Positions 9,146 through 18,119 of a stretch of DNA of 64,000 bases are shown in pieces (position 1 is the stretch's first letter; the number at the start of each line of letters is the position of its first letter). The notes under the pieces are model-generated. The model searched no databases. It was not told where the DNA came from and saw nothing but the letters and a program-made list of their open reading frames with translations. The stretch covers positions 2,788,501 to 2,852,500 of the forward strand of contig NZ_CP031946.1 of the NCBI RefSeq assembly GCF_003443535.1, read 5' to 3'. A program made the translations under genes and the position numbers. This stretch comes from Ruegeria sp. AD91A (lineage in GTDB: Bacteria > Pseudomonadota > Alphaproteobacteria > Rhodobacterales > Rhodobacteraceae).

Positions 9146-9429
9146 CTCTGCTGTCCTCTTTTTCTTTAATTACCCAATAAGATAGGGAATGTTACGATGA
9201 TTTACATCCCCTGGGCCTCAAAATTCACCCAGACTTTGACAAACTCCTTTGCAAAAGGAAAGGCGAGACCGCCGAATGAAAGAAACAGATATCGAGTGAC
9301 TTCATTAGATTAACTTGTTAAGTAAATTTTTGATCAAATCTGGATTGATTCCACATCCAGAGTGGCCATAGACAATTGAGACATCACCTGATTGGGTGCG
9401 CGCAACCCAATTCACGCCGGAGGCTTATC

Positions 9430-10905
9430 ATGCTGGACGCAACGACCGATCTGAAGTCAATCCTGAAGAACCCCGTATTGCTTGTAACCAAAGCCTATAT
9501 CGGCGGTCAGTGGGTAGACGGTGACAATGGCACGTTCAAAGTCACGAACCCCGCTCGGGGCGATGTGGTCGCCGAGGTGGCTGACGTCAGCCGTGCTCAG
9601 GTCGCCGGAGCAATCGCACAGGCCGAAGCCGCGCAGAAAGAATGGGCCAAACTGACCGGCAAGGAACGTGCAGCCATCCTGCGGCGCTGGTTCGATCTGA
9701 TGATGGAAAATGCCGAGGATCTGGGCAAGATCCTGACCGCTGAACAGGGCAAACCGCTGGCAGAGGCCATCGGTGAGATCGGCTATGGCGCGTCCTTCAT
9801 CGAGTTCTTCGGTGAAGAGGCCAAGCGCGTCTATGGCGAGACCATTCCCGGCCATCAGCGCGACAAGCGGATTATGGTGATGAAGCAGCCGATCGGCGTT
9901 GCGGCCTCGATCACGCCCTGGAACTTCCCCAACGCGATGATCACCCGCAAGGCAGGCCCGGCTTTGGCCGCCGGCTGCGCCTTTGTTGCGCGTCCGGCCA
10001 CCGAAACGCCCCTGTCGGCGCTGGTACTGGCGATGCTGGCGGAACAGGCCGGCGTGCCCGCGGGTGTGTTCAACGTGGTGCCCTCATCAAGGGCCAGTGA
10101 AATCGGCAAGGAGTTCTGCGAAAACCCCGGCGTGCGCAAGCTGACATTTACCGGTTCGACCGAAGTGGGCCGCATTCTGCTGCGCCAGGCGGCCGATCAG
10201 GTCATGAAATGTTCGATGGAACTGGGCGGTAATGCGCCGTTCATCGTGTTCGACGACGCCGATCTGGATGCAGCCGTCGAAGGCGCGATGCTGTGCAAGT
10301 TCCGCAACAATGGCCAGACCTGTGTCTGCGCGAACCGTATCTATGTGCAGGCCGGTGTCTATGACGCTTTCGCGGCCAAACTGAAAGCGGCAGTGGAAGC
10401 GCTGAAAATCGGCGACGGCTTGACCGAAGGCACCACCACCGGCCCACTGATCAATGCCGACGCAGTCGCCAAAGTCGAGGAACATATCAAGGACGTAACC
10501 GACAAGGGCGGCGCGGTTCTGACTGGCGGCCTGCCCCATGATCTGGGCGGCACGTTCTTCCAGCCGACCATCGTGACCGGCGTGACTCAGGACATGCTGG
10601 TGGCGCAGGACGAAACCTTTGGCCCTCTGGCCCCGCTGTTCAAGTTCGAGGACGAAGACGACGTGATCGCCATGGCCAATGACACGATTTTTGGTTTGGC
10701 CTCGTATTTCTATGCCAAGGACCTGAGCCGCGTCTACAAGGTGGCCGAGGCGCTGGAATACGGCATCGTCGGCGTGAACACCGGCATCATCTCGACCGAG
10801 CTGGGCCCCTTCGGCGGCGTCAAGCAATCCGGCCTGGGCCGCGAAGGCAGCCATCACGGCATGGAAGACTATCTGGAAATGAAATACGTCTGCATGTCGG
10901 TCTGA
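9430..10905 (+). CDS. gabD: NAD(P)-dependent succinate-semialdehyde dehydrogenase
   Basis: Oxidises succinate semialdehyde to succinate, the last step of the GABA shunt. The ATG at 9430 is chosen over an earlier in-frame start because GGAGG sits 6 bases before it (9419-9423). The 491-residue protein has the aldehyde dehydrogenase signature: TPWNFPNAM near 163, the active Glu264 in MELGGNAP and the nucleophile Cys298 in NNGQTCVC. The second cysteine at 300 matches the redox Cys-x-Cys pair known in GabD enzymes. Other semialdehydes (glutarate semialdehyde) are possible substrates. Monocistronic, with a hairpin after the stop. Confidence 0.9.
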   Translation: MLDATTDLKSILKNPVLLVTKAYIGGQWVDGDNGTFKVTNPARGDVVAEVADVSRAQVAGAIAQAEAAQKEWAKLTGKERAAILRRWFDLMMENAEDLGKILTAEQGKPLAEAIGEIGYGASFIEFFGEEAKRVYGETIPGHQRDKRIMVMKQPIGVAASITPWNFPNAMITRKAGPALAAGCAFVARPATETPLSALVLAMLAEQAGVPAGVFNVVPSSRASEIGKEFCENPGVRKLTFTGSTEVGRILLRQAADQVMKCSMELGGNAPFIVFDDADLDAAVEGAMLCKFRNNGQTCVCANRIYVQAGVYDAFAAKLKAAVEALKIGDGLTEGTTTGPLINADAVAKVEEHIKDVTDKGGAVLTGGLPHDLGGTFFQPTIVTGVTQDMLVAQDETFGPLAPLFKFEDEDDVIAMANDTIFGLASYFYAKDLSRVYKVAEALEYGIVGVNTGIISTELGPFGGVKQSGLGREGSHHGMEDYLEMKYVCMSV

Positions 10906-10913
10906 TCCAATAC

Positions 10914-10944
10914 GGTCTCTGTCCCATTGCGGTGGACAGAGACC
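10914..10944 (+). terminator. Hairpin after gabD
   Basis: Perfect 11-bp inverted repeat GGTCTCTGTCC / GGACAGAGACC with a 9-base loop, starting 8 bases after the gabD stop. There is no T-run, so termination is plausible but not proven; it may stabilise the mRNA 3' end. Confidence 0.55.
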
Positions 10945-11016
10945 CCGCATCGGGATACGCGATCGCGTCGTTGTACAAACAAATCTATGGCTGCGGCCCA
11001 ATCGACGTTGACACGG

Positions 11017-13242
11017 CTAGTCTGCGGATTTGTCGCGTATCTGTTCGATTGCACGGGTCGCGAACTTTCCCTGCAACGAACCGTCCACCATCGCTTCCAG
11101 CGCGGGCAGCGCAGACGACGCCGCGCTACCTATTTTCCCCAATGCAATAGCTGCTTCTTTGCGGACAAACACCGACGGGCTATCAAGAAGCGCGATCAAT
11201 TCCGGCACCGCTGACTCTGCCTCAGGACCAAACAGGGCCAGTGATTGGGCTGCCGCCCTCTGATCTTTTGCATCCCCCCGGGACAGATCTGCCCTGAGAC
11301 TTGCTATGGTTTTTTCCGGAGGCAGCGCTGCCAGGCGAAGCCCATCGTTCAGCCGGGCGTTCAAATGCTGGTTTTCTCCGACCCAGCGGATGATGAAAAG
11401 GTAATTTTGAACAGCGTCCTGCATGACACCGGCGTGCTTGCCCTTTTGCCATCGGTCGATGATGGCCCTGCCACCACGCCGATCACCATTCAGGGCCAGA
11501 ACCGAGGCTGCAAATGGCATCAGCTCAGTGGCCTGCGGGTTTCTGTTCAACTCTTTCTCGATCACATCTGCCGCGCCCGTCAGGTCATCCAATGCGTAAA
11601 GAGCCGCCGCTTCAAACAGCGCGTAGTGGCTAGGATAATTGGGATCCAGCCGGGTCGCGGCCTGCACAAAGGCCAGACCTTCCTCTGGCTCACCAGCCGC
11701 TATCAAAGCCCAACCCATCGTCAGATGTGCCTCGGGGTCGCTAGGTTGCAGCGCGATGGCTTTCGCTGCTTCTCGTCTGGCGTCTTCCGTCCCCCGACCT
11801 ACCCCTTCGGTACTGTCCCAATCCGGAAGGTTGAGACTGACAATTGCCCGGATAACGTGCACCAGGGCGGTGTCCTGCTCCATCATATCCCGGTAATACT
11901 TGTAAAACAGGCCGATGTGCATTTGCGCGCCTGAACCCGCAAATCCATTCCAGTGATGAAAGATGTGCGGTCGCAAATGCGCCAGGGCAAGCGTCGCCCA
12001 AGCACGCCCATAATCCGGGTCCAGTTCCACGGCCTTTTTAAAATGCGGAATTGCCGCAAGGTTGTCCTGTTCGTTGAACTGCGAATACAGCTCCCACCCG
12101 CGTTGGAAGGCTTCGCGTGCCGCAATGGTCTGGGTTTCCACGCTTTCGATGGCCTGCCGGCTTTGAGGGTCGAGCGGAAGATCCAGCTTCTGAGCAATTG
12201 CGAGAACAATGGTTTTCTGCACTTCAAAGATATCATCGATCGCACCATCGAATCTTTCCGCCCAGATCAATCGCCCGTTCAAAGTGTCGGTCAGGCGAAT
12301 ATTGATCCGGAAATCTTCATCCGCACGTCGCACGCTGCCGTCAACGACGTAACGAACCCCCAGCTCTTCGGCAAAACGTGCGATGTCGATGTTGCTATCG
12401 CGGTATGCGAAGGATGAATTCCCGGCGATGACGAACAATCCGGATATTCGGGACAGGTCCGTGATCAAATCCTCAGAGATACCGTTGATCAGCATCTCCT
12501 TGGAAGCGTCATCGGTGTAATTCGCAATCGGCAACACTGCGATGGAAGGTAGATCCGGCAAGGGGTAAACCATCTGCGCCTCTGAGGCGCGCAATTGGCC
12601 AGTCTTCCACGGTTTTGCCAGATAAAGCCCAACGACCGCCAACGTCACCAGTAGAGCCGCCAGTGGCAGCCATCGGGATTTCCTCTTCGTGCCGCGTTTT
12701 CGCGGTGAAGGCAAAACTTCTGCTTCTATGCGAAAAGCCTGAACCGGGTCAGTGATGTTCTTGACGTTCTGTGGCCCGATCAGAGCAAAACCGTAAGGCA
12801 CTTTGTTGCGCGCATAGTCGACGATGGATTGTGAAACAACGATGCCACCGGGATCTGCCAGAGCCTCGAGCCGCGCGGCAACGTTCACGCCGTCGCCAAG
12901 GATGTCACCCCCGTTCGAAACCACATCGCCGACATTCAGGCCGATTCGAAACGTGATGACGCTATCTTGATCGGTTCCCGCGTTTCTCTTTGCAAGGTCG
13001 GCCTGAATCTCCACGGCGGCGTGAACCGCATCGACGGCGCTGCGAAATTCGATCACAAAGCTGTCTCCAGCAGTGTTCGCGATGCGTCCTGAATGCCGGG
13101 CGATCGTTGGCTCTATGACTTCGCTGCGGATCAGCCGAAGCCTTGCGATGGTACCTTCTTCGTCCAGACCAACCAATCTTGAGTAGCCGGCGATGTCGGC
13201 TGCCAGGATAGCTGCTAGTCGACGTTTTGGTCGGCTCTCCAT
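11017..13242 (-). CDS. Class III adenylate/guanylate cyclase with TolB-like, TPR and HEAT regions
   Basis: A 741-residue signalling protein. Residues 1-170 are a class III nucleotide cyclase domain with metal-binding aspartates D16 (AADIAGYS) and D60 (TAGDSFVIEF). A basic linker leads to one transmembrane helix (about 190-209). Next comes a TolB/FlgO-like domain (about 230-340: IAVLPIANYTDD, VDGSVRRADEDFRINIRLTD), TPR-type repeats (about 360-630) and one to two HEAT repeats at the C-terminus. The cyclase thus lies in the cytoplasm and the sensor part outside. The ATG at 13242 is preferred to an upstream GTG because the cyclase fold starts at once. Whether the product is cAMP or cGMP cannot be read. 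Confidence 0.85.
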   Translation of the reverse strand: MESRPKRRLAAILAADIAGYSRLVGLDEEGTIARLRLIRSEVIEPTIARHSGRIANTAGDSFVIEFRSAVDAVHAAVEIQADLAKRNAGTDQDSVITFRIGLNVGDVVSNGGDILGDGVNVAARLEALADPGGIVVSQSIVDYARNKVPYGFALIGPQNVKNITDPVQAFRIEAEVLPSPRKRGTKRKSRWLPLAALLVTLAVVGLYLAKPWKTGQLRASEAQMVYPLPDLPSIAVLPIANYTDDASKEMLINGISEDLITDLSRISGLFVIAGNSSFAYRDSNIDIARFAEELGVRYVVDGSVRRADEDFRINIRLTDTLNGRLIWAERFDGAIDDIFEVQKTIVLAIAQKLDLPLDPQSRQAIESVETQTIAAREAFQRGWELYSQFNEQDNLAAIPHFKKAVELDPDYGRAWATLALAHLRPHIFHHWNGFAGSGAQMHIGLFYKYYRDMMEQDTALVHVIRAIVSLNLPDWDSTEGVGRGTEDARREAAKAIALQPSDPEAHLTMGWALIAAGEPEEGLAFVQAATRLDPNYPSHYALFEAAALYALDDLTGAADVIEKELNRNPQATELMPFAASVLALNGDRRGGRAIIDRWQKGKHAGVMQDAVQNYLFIIRWVGENQHLNARLNDGLRLAALPPEKTIASLRADLSRGDAKDQRAAAQSLALFGPEAESAVPELIALLDSPSVFVRKEAAIALGKIGSAASSALPALEAMVDGSLQGKFATRAIEQIRDKSAD

Positions 13243-13309
13243 AATACCGAAGACTATCAGGCGGATAATTTGCTGGGAACCAGTTTTCGAGCACGCCAAA
13301 AACACAACA

Positions 13310-13371
13310 CCCCGCGTCTGGAGGAACGCGGGGCGTGTGATGCGGCAGCCCGGGAGGAGTGGACTGCCGCA
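13310..13371 (-). terminator. Two hairpins downstream of hsp20
   Basis: Two perfect 8-bp stems: TGCGGCAG/CTGCCGCA (13341-13348 with 13364-13371) and CCCCGCGT/ACGCGGGG (13310-13333). On the minus strand the second is followed by GTGTTGTGTTTTTGG, a weak T-run, fitting a terminator of the Hsp20 gene, with the cyclase gene further on. Confidence 0.65.
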
Positions 13372-13386
13372 GGATAGTCAGAAGCC

Positions 13387-13854
13387 TCAGTTCACGGCTT
13401 TGGCGTCCACCACATCCTTCTCGATGGCCTTGGCCGAGGTGATCTCGATCCGGCGCGGTTTCAGGGCCTCTGGAACCTCGCGCTTCAGTTCGATGTTCAG
13501 CATACCGTTTTCGTGGCTCGCACCGGTGACGCGGACATGGTCCGCCAAGGCAAACCGACGCTCGAACGCGCGGGTGGCGATGCCACGGTGCAGATAGGTG
13601 CGCTCTTTGTCTTCAGCGGCTTTTTTGCCTGCCACGACAAGTGAATTCTCTTTCACTTCTACGGCCAGGTCGTTTTCCGAAAACCCGGCGACGGCCACCG
13701 AAATTCGGTAGGTGTCGACATCGGTTTTTTCGATGTTGTAGGGTGGATAGCTGGGCTGGGCCCCATCGTTGGTCAGAACGCGATCCATCATGTCGGCGAT
13801 CTGGTCAAAGCCAATGGTGGCGCGGTGCAGCGGTGCAAAATCAAACGTACGCAT
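13387..13854 (-). CDS. Small heat shock protein Hsp20 (IbpA type)
   Basis: Holdase chaperone of 155 residues that binds unfolding proteins in the cytoplasm. The alpha-crystallin domain covers about residues 37-135, starting PPYNIEKTDVDTYRISVAVAGF and including the conserved GMLNIELKREVPE strand; the N-terminal FDQIADMMDRVL helix is typical of IbpA proteins. It stands alone with its own terminator hairpins. Upstream, at 13914-13926, lies a small palindrome (TTCGA-ATA-TCGAA) that could belong to its promoter or a regulator site; no clear sigma-32 promoter was identified. Confidence 0.93.
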   Translation of the reverse strand: MRTFDFAPLHRATIGFDQIADMMDRVLTNDGAQPSYPPYNIEKTDVDTYRISVAVAGFSENDLAVEVKENSLVVAGKKAAEDKERTYLHRGIATRAFERRFALADHVRVTGASHENGMLNIELKREVPEALKPRRIEITSAKAIEKDVVDAKAVN

Positions 13855-13977
13855 GTGTCATATCCTCATTCTTGAGCGATTTGCGATAAGTGCCCTCCGA
13901 TCGGACGGGCGATTTCGAATATCGAACCCCGTTGTGGCGATCCGATATACATCACATGGGTAGCGATTTCGCCGAGT

Positions 13978-14793
13978 TCAACCCCCGCCGGAACTGATGA
14001 ATTTCGCACCAGATCCTGACTTGCCGGAACCGACCTGCAACCGGCGAATCGACGCCTTGGGCTGAGGTGCGTCGCGCCGCATAATAGCCTTGAGTTCGGC
14101 GACTATCCCGTCAAGCTCCATGCCAAACCCCACCTTTCTGCGACCGTTCGTGCCTACCGCCGAAACCACAGACAGGATCTGCCAGCGGGAACCGTTTCTC
14201 GCCAGAATTGCAGACCCGGAAGACCCGAAAGTAATGTCGCAATCAAAGGTGATCAGACCCTGCCTGCGGTCGATGATACGGCACGACCGTTCTCGTGTGA
14301 TCGCCTCGGACCGTCCCCGCCCGTACGAGGCGATGCTGATCTCATTGCCCGGAACACGGCCGCTGTGCAGCGCAAAGGGGTCGGCGACCGAGTACGGAAT
14401 AGGCTCGTTCAGCCGCATCAGTGCCACATCCAACTGGACACCTTCTTGTGAAAGTGGGTTCTGCGAACCATAGCTGGGATGAACGACGATTTGCGTGACC
14501 TGACGCTCGGCCAAAGCGTTGCCGTTGCTGAGGCCTGCACGAAACGTGATGTCTTCGGGTACGTAAGTCTTCCCGGTACGACGATCCACCGCACAATGGG
14601 CCGCGGTCAGCACCATGTCCTGCGCAATCAACGTGCCGGTACAATACGAGGCGTCGCGGACATCCAGCCGTCCGATCGCCTCCCAACCATAAAGGTCATC
14701 CCGATCGGTCAGCCTGCGCTTGTTGGATTGCGCATGCAGCGCTGTTGCCAAGACGCTCAGGCCAAGTAACAGGCTCCAGAAGACTCTCATCAT
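13978..14793 (-). CDS. Secreted trypsin-like serine peptidase
   Basis: S1-family serine protease of 271 residues. A signal peptide of about 22 residues (ending ALHAQS) precedes the catalytic domain. Triad: His66 (VLTAAHC), Asp122 (QLDVALMRL) and Ser192 in FGSSGSAI. The motif is GSSG rather than GDSGG, as in glutamyl-endopeptidase-like members. Cys51/Cys67 and Cys171/Cys185 could form disulfides. The start overlaps the stop of the upstream paralogous protease by 4 bases, so the pair is an operon. Exported to the periplasm or medium; substrate unknown. Confidence 0.87.
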   Translation of the reverse strand: MMRVFWSLLLGLSVLATALHAQSNKRRLTDRDDLYGWEAIGRLDVRDASYCTGTLIAQDMVLTAAHCAVDRRTGKTYVPEDITFRAGLSNGNALAERQVTQIVVHPSYGSQNPLSQEGVQLDVALMRLNEPIPYSVADPFALHSGRVPGNEISIASYGRGRSEAITRERSCRIIDRRQGLITFDCDITFGSSGSAILARNGSRWQILSVVSAVGTNGRRKVGFGMELDGIVAELKAIMRRDAPQPKASIRRLQVGSGKSGSGAKFISSGGG

Positions 14794-15581
14794 GGCCGAA
14801 TGAACCTTGCGCCTATGTTCTTGTTCGTTCCCGATCCGGACGAGGAAAGCCCAAATCCTCGCCCCGCAGAAAGTTCGTCACGCAGCAATTTCAGCGAATG
14901 CTCAACCGCGGTTCCAATTGCAACACTCTGGCCGTCCATACTGGCCTTGGCCGCTACCACCGATACGATCTGAGGGCGCGCGCCCGCGAAGGAAAAAACC
15001 GGTGCCCCCGAGGACCCGAAATCAACATCGCAGGACATGATCATAAACCCGGCCTGCCGGTTCATGACCGAACAGACCTGTTGTAGAGACGGAGCTTCTG
15101 ACCTGTCATGCGCATAAGACACAACGCCCACTTCAGCGCCGCGTTTGGGCTGATCGCCCGACTCAAATGGAATTACCGCGGTATTACGGATCGGCTGCCA
15201 CAGCTCGATCAAAGCCACGTCCGCGCTTACCCGGTCGGCCGTAGAATCGTCGCCATATTGGTAATCCGGATGGATCACAGCCTGGCGCGCGGTCCGATAC
15301 GCCAACGCACGTCCCAAACGCCACCCGGCCAGAAACTCGATATCTGCGGGGTTGATCCGTTGTCCGGATCTTTTGTCAAACAGGCAATGCGCCGCTGTCA
15401 GTACAAGCGTCGGCGACACCAGCGTTCCGGTGCAAAACCCTGCGCCGGCGATATCCAACCGCCCGACAGCCATCCACTCGCGCCCCGAATCCGTCGTATT
15501 CAGGCTTTCCAGTCCGGTGTCCTGCGCCGTGGCCGCCAACGGCAAGACACAGAGCACGATCGCCTTGATCCAGTTGCGCAC
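14790..15581 (-). CDS. Secreted trypsin-like serine peptidase, paralogue
   Basis: A 263-residue relative of the next gene, with the same layout: signal peptide of about 20 residues (ending ATAQ), His65 (VLTAAHC), Asp121 (SADVALIEL) and Ser191 in FGSSGAPVF. Both proteins share the ICTGTL/AAHC-type cores, the CSVMNRQAGF / CRIIDRRQGL strand and GSSG active site, so they come from a local gene duplication. It is the first gene of the pair; 119 bases separate it from glcF, on the same strand. Confidence 0.87.
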   Translation of the reverse strand: MRNWIKAIVLCVLPLAATAQDTGLESLNTTDSGREWMAVGRLDIAGAGFCTGTLVSPTLVLTAAHCLFDKRSGQRINPADIEFLAGWRLGRALAYRTARQAVIHPDYQYGDDSTADRVSADVALIELWQPIRNTAVIPFESGDQPKRGAEVGVVSYAHDRSEAPSLQQVCSVMNRQAGFMIMSCDVDFGSSGAPVFSFAGARPQIVSVVAAKASMDGQSVAIGTAVEHSLKLLRDELSAGRGFGLSSSGSGTNKNIGARFIRP

Positions 15582-15700
15582 GCGGTTCTCCGAGACTCAC
15601 TTCGAAGCTTTTGTCTTACGTGCCGCGTTGGGCGAAAATAGGGCGGTCAGGCACCGAAGGAATTTCCGTGGAAAATGATGCCCGCTGGCATCAGCATGAT

Positions 15701-17014
15701 TTACCGCAAGACGGGAACCGGGTTCCCTGTTCTGTGCAAGGCCGGTGGCTTTGGCCCGCCCGTCGCCCAGTCCAGCAACTCTACCGTATGAACGATCGGT
15801 AGTTGCGTACCAGAACCGATCTGCATCATGCAACCGATATTGCCGGCGGCAATGATATCAGGCTTTTTCGCCTCAAGTGTTCTGACTTTTCGCTGTTTCA
15901 ACTGGCCCGATATTTCCGGCTGCATCAGGTTGTACGTTCCCGCGCTGCCGCAGCACAAATGGCTGTCGGTAGGTTCGACAACCGTGAAACCCGCGTGGTT
16001 CAGCAAATCTTTGGGGTAAGACTTGATCTTCTGCCCATGCTGCAACGAACAGGCGGCATGATAGGCGACGGTCAGGTTTTGGTTTTCGCCCGTCGGCAGG
16101 TCCAGCTTGAACAGAAGTTCACTGATATCCATAGCGATTCCAGACACACGCGCCGCATCTTCGGCAAGCGGGTCATTGCGAAACATGTGCCCATAGTCTT
16201 TCACGGTGGTGCCACAACCGGAGGTATTGATGACTATGGCGTCCAGTCCTTCACCGTCCATTTCGCGATTCCAGGCTCTGATATTGGCGGTTGCCGCCAT
16301 ATGACTGTCTTGCACCTTACCCATGTGATGGGTCAAAGCTCCGCAACACCCGGCACCGTCAGCGACCACAACTTCGCACCCCAATCGAGTCAGCAGGCGG
16401 ATCGTGGCGTCATTGATATCGGTGTTCAGCGCCCTTTGCGCGCAGCCCGTCATCAGCGCCACCCGCATTTTTCGTTCACCGCCGGGCGCAAATCTCTGCG
16501 GATCATCGTTACGGCTGACAGGCGGGATATGCTTAGGCGCCATGTCCAACATCGCGCGCAGCCGGGCATCAGGCATCAGGAACCTGAAAGGACGGCCCAG
16601 CCTGGCCCCGATCAGGGCCCAACGGAATCGCATCGGATAGGGCAGGATCTGCGCCAAAACCCAGCGCAACACACGATCCGTCAGCGGGCGCTTGTAGTTG
16701 GCCTCGATATATTCACGCGCATGATCGACCAGATGCATATAATGCACGCCTGACGGGCAGGTGGTCATGCAGGCCAGACAGGACAGGCAGCGGTCGATGT
16801 GCCTGACCGTCTTTTCGTCGGGCACACGCCCGTTTTCCAGCATGTCCTTGATCAGGTAGATGCGCCCACGCGGACTGTCGAGCTCATCTCCCAGCACCTG
16901 ATATGTAGGGCACGTGGCCGTGCAAAATCCGCAATGGACGCAGTTGCGCAGAATCTCGTTCGACCGCTGGATTGCCGGGTCTTGCAATTGCTTTTCCGTG
17001 AATGTTGTCTGCAT
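15701..17014 (-). CDS. glcF: Glycolate oxidase iron-sulfur subunit GlcF
   Basis: Iron-sulfur subunit of the GlcDEF glycolate oxidase, which oxidises glycolate to glyoxylate and passes electrons to the membrane. The 437-residue protein has two ferredoxin clusters, CVHCGFCTATCP (about 25-36) and CLSCLACMTTCPSG (about 78-91), and two CCG-type (heterodisulfide reductase) segments, GCCGALTHHMG and LCCGSAGTYN, in the C-terminal half. It starts 4 bases after glcE. Last gene of glcDEF. Confidence 0.95.
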   Translation of the reverse strand: MQTTFTEKQLQDPAIQRSNEILRNCVHCGFCTATCPTYQVLGDELDSPRGRIYLIKDMLENGRVPDEKTVRHIDRCLSCLACMTTCPSGVHYMHLVDHAREYIEANYKRPLTDRVLRWVLAQILPYPMRFRWALIGARLGRPFRFLMPDARLRAMLDMAPKHIPPVSRNDDPQRFAPGGERKMRVALMTGCAQRALNTDINDATIRLLTRLGCEVVVADGAGCCGALTHHMGKVQDSHMAATANIRAWNREMDGEGLDAIVINTSGCGTTVKDYGHMFRNDPLAEDAARVSGIAMDISELLFKLDLPTGENQNLTVAYHAACSLQHGQKIKSYPKDLLNHAGFTVVEPTDSHLCCGSAGTYNLMQPEISGQLKQRKVRTLEAKKPDIIAAGNIGCMMQIGSGTQLPIVHTVELLDWATGGPKPPALHRTGNPVPVLR

Positions 17015-17018
17015 CGCC

Positions 17019-18119
17019 CTATCCCATCAGTCCCGGGTTGAACAAACCACGAGGATCAAATTTCGCACGCAAACCCTTTGTCAGAGCCGATACTGTTGTT
17101 GGTTCCGGTTGAAACCACCCCAGTTTTGTGATCGTTGCGTGGTCAGAACGCACCAGCGTGGCATGACCAGAAAACTCACCAAGTCGGGCACGCACATCCG
17201 TGCCGGCCGGGACCCGCAGCCAAACAAGACCGCCGCCCCAATCAAACAGCGCTTGATCCGCTTCAACCCGCGCGGATGTTTCGGCCGCGTCACCAGGTTT
17301 GACAGACAGCCGCCAGATATCTCCGCCTTTCCCTTGGAACGGATGAACGTCGCGGATCCCGGTCCAAAGCGTGACGGCATCTCCTTCGTCTGTCACCTCT
17401 CCGAAACCTGACAGTACGGCGGTCAACCGACCGATCCGATATGCAACCGAATCCGCAAAGCCTTCGACCCTAAGCAAGGCTTTTCCGTCCTCAGGGTTAT
17501 AGACGGCCCCGGTCACCTCAAAGGGTGACTTCAACGCAGCAGAAAGAACTTCCACCGCGCTTCCGACGTCCTGCACGGCGACGGACAAGGTCGCCACGCT
17601 TTCCGGCTTGGGCAACACCTTCAACGACACTTCGGTCAGAATGCCCAATGTCCCCCAAGACCCGGCCATCAATTTGACCAGATCATAACCGGTAACGTTT
17701 TTCATCACCCGCCCGCCGTTCTTGATCACCTGTCCACGCCCGTCGACGAAACGCACGCCCAGCAGGAAATCCCGGCATGCACCGACCTGAATCCGCCGCG
17801 GGCCAGAGATATTGGCCGCCACAACACCGCCAATCGTTGGTTCACCCTGAGTTTCAAGCAAACTGCGGTGGTCCATCGGCTCAAACGCCAGCTGCTGACC
17901 TTCCGCCTCAAGCACGGCCTGGATCTCTGCCAATGGCGTTCCGGCATTGGCCACAAGAGTAAGCGCCCCGGGTTCGTAAAGCGAAATGCCACGCAGAGCC
18001 CCGGTTTCGATATTCGCTTCAGGACCGGAGATTGCGCGCGTACCGCCACCGACGATGCGAACAGGGTCTCTCAACCCGGCCACCATGTCGGCCAGTTCAG
18101 ATTCTGTTTCTGGTTTCAT
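17019..18119 (-). CDS. glcE: Glycolate oxidase FAD-binding subunit GlcE
   Basis: Second flavin subunit of glycolate oxidase, in the FAD_binding_4 (PCMH) family. The FAD-binding half shows VRIVGGGTRAISG near residue 20, GEPTIGGVVAANISGPRR and GGRVMKNVTGYDLVKLMAGSWGTLG. About 366 residues, normal for GlcE. The ATG at 18119 is chosen because a GGA lies 8 bases upstream; another ATG at 18131 adds four residues. Either choice overlaps the glcD 3' end by 20-35 bases, indicating translational coupling. Confidence 0.92.
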   Translation of the reverse strand: MKPETESELADMVAGLRDPVRIVGGGTRAISGPEANIETGALRGISLYEPGALTLVANAGTPLAEIQAVLEAEGQQLAFEPMDHRSLLETQGEPTIGGVVAANISGPRRIQVGACRDFLLGVRFVDGRGQVIKNGGRVMKNVTGYDLVKLMAGSWGTLGILTEVSLKVLPKPESVATLSVAVQDVGSAVEVLSAALKSPFEVTGAVYNPEDGKALLRVEGFADSVAYRIGRLTAVLSGFGEVTDEGDAVTLWTGIRDVHPFQGKGGDIWRLSVKPGDAAETSARVEADQALFDWGGGLVWLRVPAGTDVRARLGEFSGHATLVRSDHATITKLGWFQPEPTTVSALTKGLRAKFDPRGLFNPGLMG

